A DNA stretch of 64,000 nt from Microbacterium sp. CSI-V (lineage in GTDB: Bacteria > Actinomycetota > Actinomycetes > Actinomycetales > Microbacteriaceae): positions 496,001 to 560,000 of the forward strand of contig NZ_MTQM01000009.1 in assembly GCF_001984105.1 (NCBI RefSeq). Reading direction: 5' to 3'. The notes beneath the pieces are model-generated. The model saw only the letters and a program-made list of their open reading frames with translations. It was not told the DNA's origin and ran no database searches. Below, in pieces: positions 25,665 to 36,018 of the stretch. Both the position numbers and the translations under genes were made by a program. Within the stretch, counting starts at the first letter, position 1. Each line of letters starts with the position of its first letter.

Positions 25665-26971
25665 GATGGAAGAGACTCCTGGTTTGTGGTGCGGCTCGGC
25701 TCGCGAGAAATGCGCGCCTTACGGATACGCCGGGCAGCAGCACTGACGCCGAGCGTGATCATTATAGCGGCGAGGGTCGCGCCCGCGAGCGGCAGCGTCC
25801 CGTAGAGCAGGCTGTCGCGGGTCGGCAGCAGCGGCGACGACGCGCGGGGCGCGGACTCCACCGGCGGGAGCGCCGGGATCTCCACCGGTGCGGACGTCGC
25901 TGCACCGGTGGGCGCGGGGGCGTTCGCCCGTCGGTAGAGCCGCACCCACTCGGCCAGGTCACCGAGCGGATTCGACGACACCGACGGCACCGAGACCGAC
26001 GACACGGCGGCCGCGGCGTCGACGAGTCCGTATCCGTAGAGCGGGTCCTGACCCGACCCCGCGCCGGGGGCGGACTTGGCGGTGCGGATCAGCCGATTCA
26101 GCACGTTGTCGGCATCCAGGTCCGGATGTGCGGCGCGGACCAGCGCCGCAATGCCGGAGACGATGGGCGCAGCGCCGCTCGTCCCGTTCCACTGCACCAG
26201 CGAGCCGTCGGCGGACACCCCGAGCAGACGCTCGCTCGGCGCGGAGAGACCGATGGTGATGCCCTGGGTGGAGGCGTCGTTGCTGGCCGTGCCCGACGGG
26301 TCGACGCCGCCGACGGCGAGGACCCCGGGGATGGTCGCGGGCGCACCGACGCGCGAGGTGCCGCTCCCCCGGTTGCCGGCGGCCACGACCACGACCACGT
26401 CGTGATCGAACGCGTACTGGAACGCCTCATCCCAGCTCGGGTCCCAGTCCAGGGTGTTCGTGGTCAGCGACATGTTGATGACCGTCGCCCCCTGGTCGAC
26501 GGCCCAGTGCATCGCGTCGACGATCTGTTCGGTGAACGACTTGGAGGTCACGGAGCCGAAGCCGACCGATATCGAGAGGAGCTCGGCATCCGGGGCGACG
26601 CCGATCATGCCCTTACCGTCGCCCGTGCCCCGCGACGCGGCGAGCGAGGCCACCCAACTGCCGTGGTTGGAATCGACCGCGCCGACCGGGGTGCGCCCGT
26701 CGGCGGCACCGACTCCCGAGACGTCGGTGCCGCCGACGACGGCACCGGAGAATTCGACCGGGCCGCGGGCGATACCGGTGTCGATGATCGCGATCTTCTG
26801 CCCCGCGCCGCGGGTGGTCTTCCACGCCTCCGTGATGCCGTACTGATCGAGCCAGTACTCCGACGCGCGGACGGGGTCGACGGAATCCTGGGGAGTCGGG
26901 GTGGTCGCCGCGCCCGTCAGCACCACGACGCCCACGACGACGGATGCCACGGCCGCGACGACGCGTCTCAT
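25661..26971 (-). CDS. mycosin-like subtilase (S8 serine protease), membrane anchored
   Basis: 436-residue subtilisin-family protease with a signal peptide (about 1-22), catalytic triad D64 (IAIIDTG), H103 (SNHGSWVASLAA) and S265 (NGTSGAAP), oxyanion N200, and a C-terminal transmembrane helix (about 395-417) with a basic cytoplasmic tail. This layout is that of mycosins (MycP), which process or stabilise type VII secretion systems. No ESX genes are nearby, so its substrate is unknown. It overlaps DUF501 and ndh by 4 bp each, so it is a true member of this operon. Confidence 0.9.
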   Translation of the reverse strand: MRRVVAAVASVVVGVVVLTGAATTPTPQDSVDPVRASEYWLDQYGITEAWKTTRGAGQKIAIIDTGIARGPVEFSGAVVGGTDVSGVGAADGRTPVGAVDSNHGSWVASLAASRGTGDGKGMIGVAPDAELLSISVGFGSVTSKSFTEQIVDAMHWAVDQGATVINMSLTTNTLDWDPSWDEAFQYAFDHDVVVVVAAGNRGSGTSRVGAPATIPGVLAVGGVDPSGTASNDASTQGITIGLSAPSERLLGVSADGSLVQWNGTSGAAPIVSGIAALVRAAHPDLDADNVLNRLIRTAKSAPGAGSGQDPLYGYGLVDAAAAVSSVSVPSVSSNPLGDLAEWVRLYRRANAPAPTGAATSAPVEIPALPPVESAPRASSPLLPTRDSLLYGTLPLAGATLAAIMITLGVSAAARRIRKARISREPSRTTNQESLPS

Positions 26972-27486
26972 CCGCCCGCCCCGGGAGTCTCGCACTCGCA
27001 GCGCTCCGGCGACCAGGTGCCGCGGGACAGGGCCAGGTCGCCGATGGGGTTCACGCCGGGACCCGCCGCCAGGGCGTGCCCCGCCAGGGCATGGAGGCAC
27101 TTCACGCGCGTGGGCATCCCCCCGGCCGAGATCCCCGCGATCTCCTCGGGCTCGCCGTACACCGCGCGGTCGCGGAGGTACGCCTCGTGCGCCGCCCCGT
27201 AGGCGGCGCGGAGATCGTCGTCGGCGGCGAGCTCGTCGGAGAACTCCTTCATCACGTGACCCGCCTCGAGCACCGACATCGCCGCCGTGGCCGCGGGGTG
27301 CGTGAGGTAGTAGAACGTCGGGAAGGGGCTGCCGTCGTCGAGCCGCGGAGACGTGGCGACGACGGTCGGGTTGCCGCAGACGCACCGCGCCGCGATGCCG
27401 ACGACTCCGCGCGGGACACGACCGAGCTGCGACTGCAGCACGTCGAGGTCGGCGTCGGATGCGGGGGGCAGGGGCGGGGTGCTCAT
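26968..27486 (-). CDS. DUF501 family protein
   Basis: 172-residue protein of the actinobacterial DUF501 family, usually encoded between an FtsB/DivIC-like gene and an exopolyphosphatase. It contains conserved segments VLQSQLGRVPRGVVGIAARC, CGNPTVVATSPRLDDGSPFP, and the MPTRVKCLHALAGHALA block. Conserved Cys and His residues hint at metal or redox chemistry, but no activity is known to me. ATG at 27486 has a TACCCT -10 7 bp upstream, as well as lying downstream of ftsB. It overlaps the protease gene by 4 bp. Confidence 0.9.
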   Translation of the reverse strand: MSTPPLPPASDADLDVLQSQLGRVPRGVVGIAARCVCGNPTVVATSPRLDDGSPFPTFYYLTHPAATAAMSVLEAGHVMKEFSDELAADDDLRAAYGAAHEAYLRDRAVYGEPEEIAGISAGGMPTRVKCLHALAGHALAAGPGVNPIGDLALSRGTWSPERCECETPGAGG

Positions 27487-27493
27487 CGCATCC

Positions 27494-27499
27494 AGGGTA
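27494..27499 (-). promoter_or_regulatory. -10 of DUF501 (leaderless)
   Basis: TACCCT on the minus strand, 7 bp before ATG 27486. It would be an internal promoter in the eno run. Confidence 0.35.
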
Positions 27500-27537
27500 C
27501 CCGGCGGTGTCCGCGGCACCGATCGGGCGGTCCTCGC

Positions 27538-28146
27538 TCAGGGAGCCGGTGTCGACGCGGCGGGGTCGGGAACGCCGATGCTCGGAACCGCGACCTGCGC
27601 GGCGCCGGCCGAGGTCACCGACCGCACGAGCTGCGACATCCAGTCGGTCCGGGTCTGGTTGACCTCCTGCACGACGTCCTGCTGCTCCTGGGGGGCCGCC
27701 GATGCGGGCAGGTCGTCGTCGATGAGGTACACGACCTCGCCGGGCATCGTGTAGTACAGCCGTTCGCGCGCCTGAGTGGTGATGTACGCGGGATCCGACC
27801 ATCGCTCGCGCTGCGACTGCAGGTCGGCGACCTCGCTCTCGCTGAGCGCGACGGCGCTGCGCAGGGCCTGGATCTGCTGGCGCTGGTCCATGTACGTGCC
27901 CACCGTCGGGACGAGCACGAAGGTGCCGAGCACCACGAGACCCAGCATGATGACGACGAACCCCGAGATGCGCAGGCCGCCGAGCCACTCGCGGACGTCG
28001 ACGCGGCGCGCGGCCGGACGGGTCCGGGTCGGAACGGCGGGACGCGGGGTCGACTCCCGCGCGGCACGCGTACGCCGGCGCTTCGACACGGCAGGTGCCG
28101 GCGCCTCGTTCCGTCCGCGGGGGGACGGGAGCGTCGGTCGATCCAC
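27538..28146 (-). CDS. FtsB/DivIC-like septum formation initiator
   Basis: 202-residue bitopic membrane protein. A basic Pro/Arg-rich cytoplasmic region (about 65 residues), one transmembrane helix (about 70-90, FVVIMLGLVVLGTFVLV), then an extracytoplasmic coiled coil (YMDQRQQIQALRSAVALSE) ending in the family's ARERLYYTMPGEVVY segment. FtsB-type proteins bridge FtsL and FtsQ in the divisome. GTG at 28146 is preceded by GAAGGAG. It lies directly downstream of eno, the standard actinobacterial position. Confidence 0.9.
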   Translation of the reverse strand: MDRPTLPSPRGRNEAPAPAVSKRRRTRAARESTPRPAVPTRTRPAARRVDVREWLGGLRISGFVVIMLGLVVLGTFVLVPTVGTYMDQRQQIQALRSAVALSESEVADLQSQRERWSDPAYITTQARERLYYTMPGEVVYLIDDDLPASAAPQEQQDVVQEVNQTRTDWMSQLVRSVTSAGAAQVAVPSIGVPDPAASTPAP

Positions 28147-28274
28147 GACGTCTCCTTCCTCGCACCCGCGGCGCTGCCCGCGACGGCCGGTATCCGACTC
28201 TACGTCGCGGGACACCGTCGCTCGGATGACGCGCCGGGCTCACGGCATCCCCTCGGCCGGGCACCGCGAACGAC

Positions 28275-28304
28275 GAAGGGGGGAGCCGATCGACTCCCCC
28301 CTTC
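28275..28304 (-). terminator. eno terminator/attenuator
   Basis: Stem GAAGGGGGGAG / CTCCCCCCTTC (11 bp) with an 8-nt loop, 14 bp after the eno stop and before ftsB. Confidence 0.65.
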
Positions 28305-28318
28305 TGGCGCGGGTGCGT

Positions 28319-30368
<2,050 letters not shown>

Positions 30369-30399
30369 TCCCCCAGCCTGACGAGGCCCGGTCCGCGGG

Positions 30400-31269
30400 T
30401 CAACGGGGTCGGTGGAGGTGGGCGCGGGTCATCTCGTCGTACTCCTCGTCGGTGAGGTCGTCGACGGTCTTCGCCTCGGCCCGGTCGGTCCGCATCCACC
30501 GGATCATGAGGATCACGAGGATCGGGACGTCGGCGAACTCGGCGATGAACCAGATGAGGTCGCCGGCGAGGTGCTGGTCGTGCAGCGTCGAGGGCCACCA
30601 CGACACCGCCCGCGCGGCATCCGGGATCAGGTCGAGCACCGTGTCGTTGAGGCGCAGGAGCAGGCCCGGGACGGAATCGATGAGGAGCTCGACGAACGCG
30701 AGCAGGAACTCGATCGCGATGAAGGTCCCCGTGTGGACGGCGCCGAGCGCCATCATCGGCAGCACCATCGCCAGGCCCACCAGCGGCACGACGACGCCGA
30801 GCGACGCCTCGATGACCGGGTTCACGCGCAGGATGCCGGCCACGGGCGTGAGGAACAGGCAGAACACGGCGGCGATGACGACGGTGGCGACCATCGCGTT
30901 GCCGGTGATGCGCACGATCCGGGTCGCGAGCAGTCGCTCGAGACGCGCGCGGCCGCGATCGCCGGTCGCGCGGGAGTACAGCTCGAGCGGGCGACCCGCC
31001 GCGACACCCGCGGGGACCGCGAAGATCAGCAGCGCGATGCGGGTCGAGAAGGCCCAGCGCAGCTCCGACGAGTACGTCCCGAGGAAGCCCAGTTCGATCA
31101 CCGCGTACGGTGCGAGCCCGAGCCCGAAGAAGCCGATCGTGCGCAGCACCGGCCATGCTTCTCCGCGGCGCCGCACGCGGACCACCCCGACGATGGAGGC
31201 GATGGATGCCACGAGCAGCACGCCGAGCGGGACGGGTGCGGCGTGCCAAGTGGCGAAGAGGACATGCAG
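30400..31269 (-). CDS. CtaG-like cytochrome c oxidase assembly membrane protein
   Basis: About 289 residues with seven predicted transmembrane helices and a charged C-terminal tail (TDRAEAKTVDDLTDEEYDEM). It resembles the actinobacterial caa3-type CtaG/DUF1404 assembly proteins (early HAAPVPLGV, GTFIAIEFLLAF, late HDQHLAGDLIWFIAEFADVP with histidines that may bind copper). The frame has no ATG, GTG or TTG before the conserved N-terminus. CTG at 31269 gives the natural start (MHVLFATWHAAP), while GTG at 31221 would cut the first helix. The start is therefore uncertain. Confidence 0.75.
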   Translation of the reverse strand: MHVLFATWHAAPVPLGVLLVASIASIVGVVRVRRRGEAWPVLRTIGFFGLGLAPYAVIELGFLGTYSSELRWAFSTRIALLIFAVPAGVAAGRPLELYSRATGDRGRARLERLLATRIVRITGNAMVATVVIAAVFCLFLTPVAGILRVNPVIEASLGVVVPLVGLAMVLPMMALGAVHTGTFIAIEFLLAFVELLIDSVPGLLLRLNDTVLDLIPDAARAVSWWPSTLHDQHLAGDLIWFIAEFADVPILVILMIRWMRTDRAEAKTVDDLTDEEYDEMTRAHLHRPR

Positions 31270-31300
31270 AGGAGGCGTGGCAGCACGGTAGGCCCGGCGG

Positions 31301-32110
31301 CTATGCGTTTGCCGGGACGCGGCGCTTCTCCAGCGCGGCGAGGACCGCCGGCAGCAGGGCGTCGGCGGTGCGGCGGTATCCGAGCGCGCTCGGGTGGAAG
31401 CGGTCGACGCTGAACATCTCGTCGGGGCGCTCGGCGAACACCGGTCCGACCGCACGCGCGAGGGCGACGACGCGTCCGCCCGCACGGTGCACCGCGGCGG
31501 CCTGTGCCGCGGCGAGCTGCCGCGACGACCGTGCGGCGAGCGCACGCAGGGGCTGGGGGATCGCGCGGAGCGTTCCCAGGTCGGGGCAGGTCCCGACCAC
31601 CACGGGGATGCCGCGATCCCGGAGGTCGCGCACGACCTGTTCGAGCTGCCCCGCGGCGCGGGACGCGGGGATCCGGTGCGTGACGTCGTTGCCGCCCACC
31701 ACGATCACCGCGACGTCGGCGCGGTACGGCTCGGGGACGGCCGCCAGCTGCCGCGCGAGCGCCGAGGTCTCCGAGCCGACGACGGCGGCCGTCCGCAGCC
31801 GCACCGGACGCCCCTCGACGCGTGCGATCCCTTTCGCGAGCCGCGCGCCCAGGGTGTCGCGGCGGTGACCGGCTCCGAGGCCCGCCGCGATGGAATCGCC
31901 GAGGAGGAGCAGCTCCACCGGCGCGCCCGCGTGCTTCTTGCGCCGCCACACCCGGTCGGCATCCAGCGCCTGCTCCCCGAGCGGCTTGCCGATACGGCGA
32001 CGGGCGATCGCCGCCTGGCGGGCGATCAGGGTCCGCACTCCCACCGCGGCGGTACCGAGCACCGCGACCGACGATGCCACGGTGACGGTGATCGGCCGAC
32101 GCCTGCGCAT
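31301..32110 (-). CDS. SGNH/GDSL-family hydrolase
   Basis: 269-residue esterase/lipase-like protein. Block I is LLLGDSIAAGLGA (nucleophile Ser), block III VVGGNDVTHR (Asn), and block V DRFHPSALGYR (Asp-x2-His). The N-terminus has a hydrophobic segment after RRRRP that may be a signal anchor. The substrate could be a cell-envelope acyl ester; not determinable. It lies 31 bp upstream of the CtaG-like gene, and the two may share a transcript. Confidence 0.88.
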   Translation of the reverse strand: MRRRRPITVTVASSVAVLGTAAVGVRTLIARQAAIARRRIGKPLGEQALDADRVWRRKKHAGAPVELLLLGDSIAAGLGAGHRRDTLGARLAKGIARVEGRPVRLRTAAVVGSETSALARQLAAVPEPYRADVAVIVVGGNDVTHRIPASRAAGQLEQVVRDLRDRGIPVVVGTCPDLGTLRAIPQPLRALAARSSRQLAAAQAAAVHRAGGRVVALARAVGPVFAERPDEMFSVDRFHPSALGYRRTADALLPAVLAALEKRRVPANA

Positions 32111-32162
32111 GCCGACATCCCACCTCGCCGCGGTGAACGGCGGGTGACGCGAAGACCCCGAC

Positions 32163-33605
32163 TCAGTCGGCGAGGTGCCGACGCCCGCGGGCCCGCAGCA
32201 CCAGGGCGAGGACGAGCACCGCCGCCGCGAGCAGGACGTCGAGGGCGAGCCCCGCCAGCAGCTCGTCACGGCCGACGACACCCGTGAACGACACCACCCC
32301 GCCGATCACGATCACCCCGAACGACAACGCCAGCTGCTGGGCGGTGCTGAACATGCCGCCCGAGAGGCCGGCGGCCCGGACGGGGACCTCGCGCACGACG
32401 AGCTGCGTGAGCGGCGAGAAGATCAGCGCCTGCCCGGCGCCGAGGAGCACCAGTGCGGGCTGCAGCCACAGACCGATGTCCGGCCCCCAGGCCAGCACGA
32501 CGGTTCCGGTCATCGCGAGCAGGGCGACCAGCTGCACCCCGACGCCCCACGCCAGCGTCGCGTCGCCGAGCCGCGCCTGCACCCGGGCGACGGTGAGCGA
32601 CACCACCGCGAACACCACCGCGAAGGGCAGGAGCGCCAAACCCGCCTGGAGGGACGTCATCCCGCCGTGCTCCACGGCCCGCGGGAACACGTACAGCAGA
32701 GCCGAGTAGCCGGCGAAGAACAGCGCCGCCGACAGCAGGCCGAGCTGCAACGGGCGCAGGCGCAGCACGCTCGGCGGCAGGAGCGGTACACGCCCGCTCC
32801 GCTCCACGGCATCCTGGTGCCGCCACATCGCCACCAGCGCGACGGCGGAGACGACCAGGGCCCCGAGCACGGGCCACGACCAGTTCCACGCCGGCCCGAA
32901 GGTGAGGGCGACGGAGGCGGCGAGGATGCCGACACCGAGCGCGGCCGTGCCCACCAGGTCGATCGCGACGTGCTCGTGCGATCGGCTCCGCGGGGCGAGC
33001 GGGGCGAGGGCGATGGCGGCGGCGGCGACCAGCGCCACGACGACGAAGACCGCCCGCCAGCCGTCGACGATGCCGAAGCTCGTCGCGGCGAGCGCACCGC
33101 CCGCGACCTGCCCGACCGCCGATCCGATCCCGCCGCTCGCGCCGAACGCGGCGATCGCCCGCGTGCGGGCCGCGCCGCGCGAGGTCGCCTGAATGGTCGC
33201 GAGCACCTGCGGGGTGCACAGTGCCGCCCCCAGCCCCTGGACGACGCGCGCGGCCACGAGGGTCTGCACCGACGGCGCCAGCGCGCACGCGACCGCCGAG
33301 ACGAGGAACAGCCCCATGCCGACCGTGTAGAGGCGGTGCCGGCCGAAGCGGTCGCCCAAGCGACCACCGAGGATCAGGAACACCGCGAACGGGATGCCGT
33401 ACCCGGCGATGACGAGCTCGAGCGAGACGTCGTCCGCCCCGAACCGTTCGCGCAGCGTCGGCAGGATGACGGTGACCGCGTTGAACGCGAACGTGCCGAC
33501 CCCGGGTCCGAGGAGGAACCCGATGTAGCGCCAGGTCGGGACCGCGGGTGCGGTGTCTCCCGGCACGGGTATCGCGCCGGTGCCGGGTCGAGCGGAGGTC
33601 GTCAT
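32163..33605 (-). CDS. MFS exporter, DHA2/EmrB-like
   Basis: 480-residue major facilitator with about 14 predicted transmembrane helices. Motif A is GGRLGDRFGRHR between helices 2 and 3, and motif C-like sequence FGASGGIGSAVGQVAGG in helix 5 marks it as a drug/H+ antiporter type. The substrate is unknown. It is divergent from a MerR-free XRE regulator (33730), and two CATCCTGGTAC operators lie between them, so that regulator probably represses it. ATG has a CATGCT -10 at leaderless spacing. Confidence 0.9.
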   Translation of the reverse strand: MTTSARPGTGAIPVPGDTAPAVPTWRYIGFLLGPGVGTFAFNAVTVILPTLRERFGADDVSLELVIAGYGIPFAVFLILGGRLGDRFGRHRLYTVGMGLFLVSAVACALAPSVQTLVAARVVQGLGAALCTPQVLATIQATSRGAARTRAIAAFGASGGIGSAVGQVAGGALAATSFGIVDGWRAVFVVVALVAAAAIALAPLAPRSRSHEHVAIDLVGTAALGVGILAASVALTFGPAWNWSWPVLGALVVSAVALVAMWRHQDAVERSGRVPLLPPSVLRLRPLQLGLLSAALFFAGYSALLYVFPRAVEHGGMTSLQAGLALLPFAVVFAVVSLTVARVQARLGDATLAWGVGVQLVALLAMTGTVVLAWGPDIGLWLQPALVLLGAGQALIFSPLTQLVVREVPVRAAGLSGGMFSTAQQLALSFGVIVIGGVVSFTGVVGRDELLAGLALDVLLAAAVLVLALVLRARGRRHLAD

Positions 33606-33611
33606 GATGCC

Positions 33612-33617
33612 AGCATG
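33612..33617 (-). promoter_or_regulatory. -10 of the MFS gene (leaderless)
   Basis: CATGCT on the minus strand, 6 bp before ATG 33605. Its -35 position falls on the first CCTGGTACCAGG operator. Confidence 0.4.
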
Positions 33618-33627
33618 AGGGGTCCTG

Positions 33628-33664
33628 CATCCTGGTACCAGGAGCCTGCTCATCCTGGTACTGG
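33628..33664. promoter_or_regulatory. paired operator between MFS and XRE regulator
   Basis: CATCCTGGTACCAGG (33628-33642, containing the perfect palindrome CCTGGTACCAGG) and CATCCTGGTACTGG (33651-33664) are spaced 23 bp apart between divergent promoters. They are probably binding sites of the XRE protein encoded at 33730. Confidence 0.6.
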
Positions 33665-33704
33665 CGGCACCTCTCTCCGGCCGTCTCCCCCCGGCGACCG
33701 CGCC

Positions 33705-33710
33705 TATGCT
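33705..33710 (+). promoter_or_regulatory. -10 of the XRE regulator
   Basis: TATGCT, followed by AAGGAG and the ATG at 33730. Confidence 0.45.
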
Positions 33711-33729
33711 CACGACGGAAGGAGACGCC

Positions 33730-34587
33730 ATGACCCGATCCGACGACGCCCGCGCGGAATTCGCTGCCTTCCTGCGCAGCCGCCGCGCGCGATTGCAGCC
33801 GTCCGACGTCGGCCTGCCCGACGGCACGCGCCGCCGCGTCGCCGGACTCCGACGCGAAGAGGTGGCGCAGCTCGCCGGCGTGGGGCTGACCTGGTACACG
33901 TGGCTCGAGCAGGGGCGCCCGATCGCGGCATCCGCCCAGGTCGTCTCCGCCATCTCCCGCGCCCTCCGTCTCACCGACGACGAGCGCGACCACCTCTTCG
34001 CGCTCGCCGACCTGCCCCGCCCCGAGCGCGCGGCGCGGGCGTGCGTCGACACCCCGCACCTGGATCTGCTCGAGAAGCTGCTGCCCTACCCCGCGGCGCT
34101 GCAGACGTCGCGCTTCGAGATCCGCGCCTACAACCGCGCGTACCGCTACCTCTTCGACGACCTCGACGAGATGCCCGTCGAACGGCGCAACTGCGCGGTG
34201 CTGCTGTTCACCGACGACACGTGGCAGCGCGCGCACGTCGACCTCGACCACGCACAGCGGCGCATGGCGGCGCGCCTCCGGTCCGCCTACGGCCGCCACC
34301 ACGACGAGCCGACGTGGCAGCGCTTCCTCACCGAGCTCGAACAGACCTCGCCCCGCTTCGCCGAGCTGTGGAGCCGGGGGGACGTCGGCGGCGAGCGCAA
34401 CGCGGTCAAGCATCTCGTGAACGCCCGCGTCGGAGAGCTGCACCTCGAGATGTCGAGCCTGTGGGTCGACGAGAGCCTGGGCTCGCGCGTGGTGTGGTTC
34501 GCCCCGCGGGATGCCGCGACCGCGGCGCGTCTGGAGCGTCTCGCCGCCGAGCACCCCGACCAGGCGCTCATCAGCGCGGTCGCGTGA
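33730..34587 (+). CDS. XRE-family regulator with MmyB-like ligand-binding domain
   Basis: 285-residue transcription factor. An N-terminal helix-turn-helix (about 25-75, VAGLRREEVAQLAGVGLTWY) is followed by the MmyB-like PAS-type domain (HLDLLEKLLPYPAALQTSRF, AYNRAYRYLF, LLFTDDTWQRAHVD). Such regulators respond to small or fatty-acid-like ligands and usually repress a divergent transporter or oxidoreductase. Here that is the MFS exporter. ATG follows AAGGAGACGCC. Confidence 0.9.
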   Translation: MTRSDDARAEFAAFLRSRRARLQPSDVGLPDGTRRRVAGLRREEVAQLAGVGLTWYTWLEQGRPIAASAQVVSAISRALRLTDDERDHLFALADLPRPERAARACVDTPHLDLLEKLLPYPAALQTSRFEIRAYNRAYRYLFDDLDEMPVERRNCAVLLFTDDTWQRAHVDLDHAQRRMAARLRSAYGRHHDEPTWQRFLTELEQTSPRFAELWSRGDVGGERNAVKHLVNARVGELHLEMSSLWVDESLGSRVVWFAPRDAATAARLERLAAEHPDQALISAVA

Positions 34588-34602
34588 CGCGCGACGCGCG
34601 GG

Positions 34603-35877
34603 TCAGTCGAGGGGCTTGATCTCCAGCGACTCGACCGTGGTGTCGGCCCGCACGGCCGCGAACGTCGTGTAGCCGTCGGCACTCGAGCGTTCGAGCAGCG
34701 CCTTGAGGTTCTTCGGCCGCTGCTCCAGACGCACCCGGGCGCCCTCGGCCACCAGTGCGGCCTTGAGTCGCAGCAGGGTCGACAGCGGAACGTCGCGGTC
34801 GTGGACGAGGACGAGGGATCGCTCGCCCGAGTCCGCGGCATCCTGGAGCAGATCCACGATCCGCTCGAAGCCGATCGAGAAGCCGACTGCCGGGACGTCC
34901 TGCCCGAGGAAGCGCCCGATCATGCCGTCGTAACGGCCTCCGCCGCCGAGGGAGTAGTCGACGCTCGGGTGGGCGAGCTCGAAGATCGTGCCGGTGTAGT
35001 ACCCCATGCCACGCACCAGGAACGGGTCGAAGCGCAGCGGAGCCTCGACGCCGCGCGCGGCGGCGACGGTGTCGCCGAGGGCGACGAGGTGACCGACGAT
35101 GTCGTCCGGGATGCCGTCGGGCAGCGCCGATCGGATGCCCGCGTCGTCGAAGGCCGGAGTCCCAACGGGCCGACCGAGGTAGGCCTCTATGGCGTCGACG
35201 GCCGCGGCGGCGGCTCCGCGTTCCCTCAGCTCGGCGACGACGCCCGAGGGACCGATCTTGTCGAGCTTGTCGATCGTGATGAGCACGCCCGGGCGCTCGT
35301 CGGCAGCGAACCCGAACACGTCCAGCATCGCGTCCAGGACCCGACGGTCGTTCACGCGGATCACGCCGCCCTCGAGCCCGAGCGCGTCGAGCACATCGAG
35401 GCTCGCGGTCATGAGCTCGGCCTCCGCGCGCGACGAGGCGTCGCCGATGATGTCGATGTCGCACTGCACGAACTGGCGGTAGCGCCCCTTCTGGGGCCGC
35501 TCGGCACGCCACACGGGCGCCATCTGGATCGCGCGGAACACCGTCGGCAGCTGCGCGCGGTTGGTCGCGTAGAACCGGGCGAGGGGCACCGTCAGGTCGT
35601 AGCGCAGCCCGAGGTCGGCCAGCGCGGCCGGATCCTCGGCCGCGGCGCGGATCGCCTCGGCATCCATCCCCCGCTTCAGGATGCTGAACGAGAGCTTCTC
35701 GTTGTCGCCGCCCATACCCGCGTGCAGGCGGGAGTACTCCTCCATGACCGGCGTCTCGATCTCGTCGAAGCCGTGCGCGCGGTAGCGCTCGCGGATGACG
35801 GCGAGCACGCGCTCGCGACGGGCCTTGTCAGCGGGGAGGAAGTCGCGCATGCCGCGCGGCGGGTTCACGGATGCCAC
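34603..35877 (-). CDS. hisS: histidyl-tRNA synthetase
   Basis: Class II aminoacyl-tRNA synthetase charging tRNA-His, 424 residues. Motif 1 region is PRGMRDFLP..., motif 2 is APVWRAERPQKGRYRQFVQ, the HisA signatures are RYDLTVPLARF and RGMGYYTGTIFE, and motif 3 is AVGFSIGFERI. A C-terminal anticodon-binding domain follows. Start is GTG at 35877 (VASVNPPRGMRDF) with an AACAAT -10 6 bp upstream. A second GTG three codons later is possible. Confidence 0.96.
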   Translation of the reverse strand: MASVNPPRGMRDFLPADKARRERVLAVIRERYRAHGFDEIETPVMEEYSRLHAGMGGDNEKLSFSILKRGMDAEAIRAAAEDPAALADLGLRYDLTVPLARFYATNRAQLPTVFRAIQMAPVWRAERPQKGRYRQFVQCDIDIIGDASSRAEAELMTASLDVLDALGLEGGVIRVNDRRVLDAMLDVFGFAADERPGVLITIDKLDKIGPSGVVAELRERGAAAAAVDAIEAYLGRPVGTPAFDDAGIRSALPDGIPDDIVGHLVALGDTVAAARGVEAPLRFDPFLVRGMGYYTGTIFELAHPSVDYSLGGGGRYDGMIGRFLGQDVPAVGFSIGFERIVDLLQDAADSGERSLVLVHDRDVPLSTLLRLKAALVAEGARVRLEQRPKNLKALLERSSADGYTTFAAVRADTTVESLEIKPLD

Positions 35878-35883
35878 GGTCCC

Positions 35884-35889
35884 ATTGTT
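35884..35889 (-). promoter_or_regulatory. -10 of hisS (leaderless)
   Basis: AACAAT on the minus strand, 6 bp before GTG 35877. Confidence 0.35.
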
Positions 35890-36018
35890 CCAGGCTCCCG
35901 CGCGGCGCCCGCGCGTGCGGACGCGAGCCGGCGGCGAAAGCACACGATCCGCCCGAGCGCACACGGTGCGGACGGCACGGATGTGTGCGTTCGACCCGAA
36001 CGTATGGATTCGTCGCGG

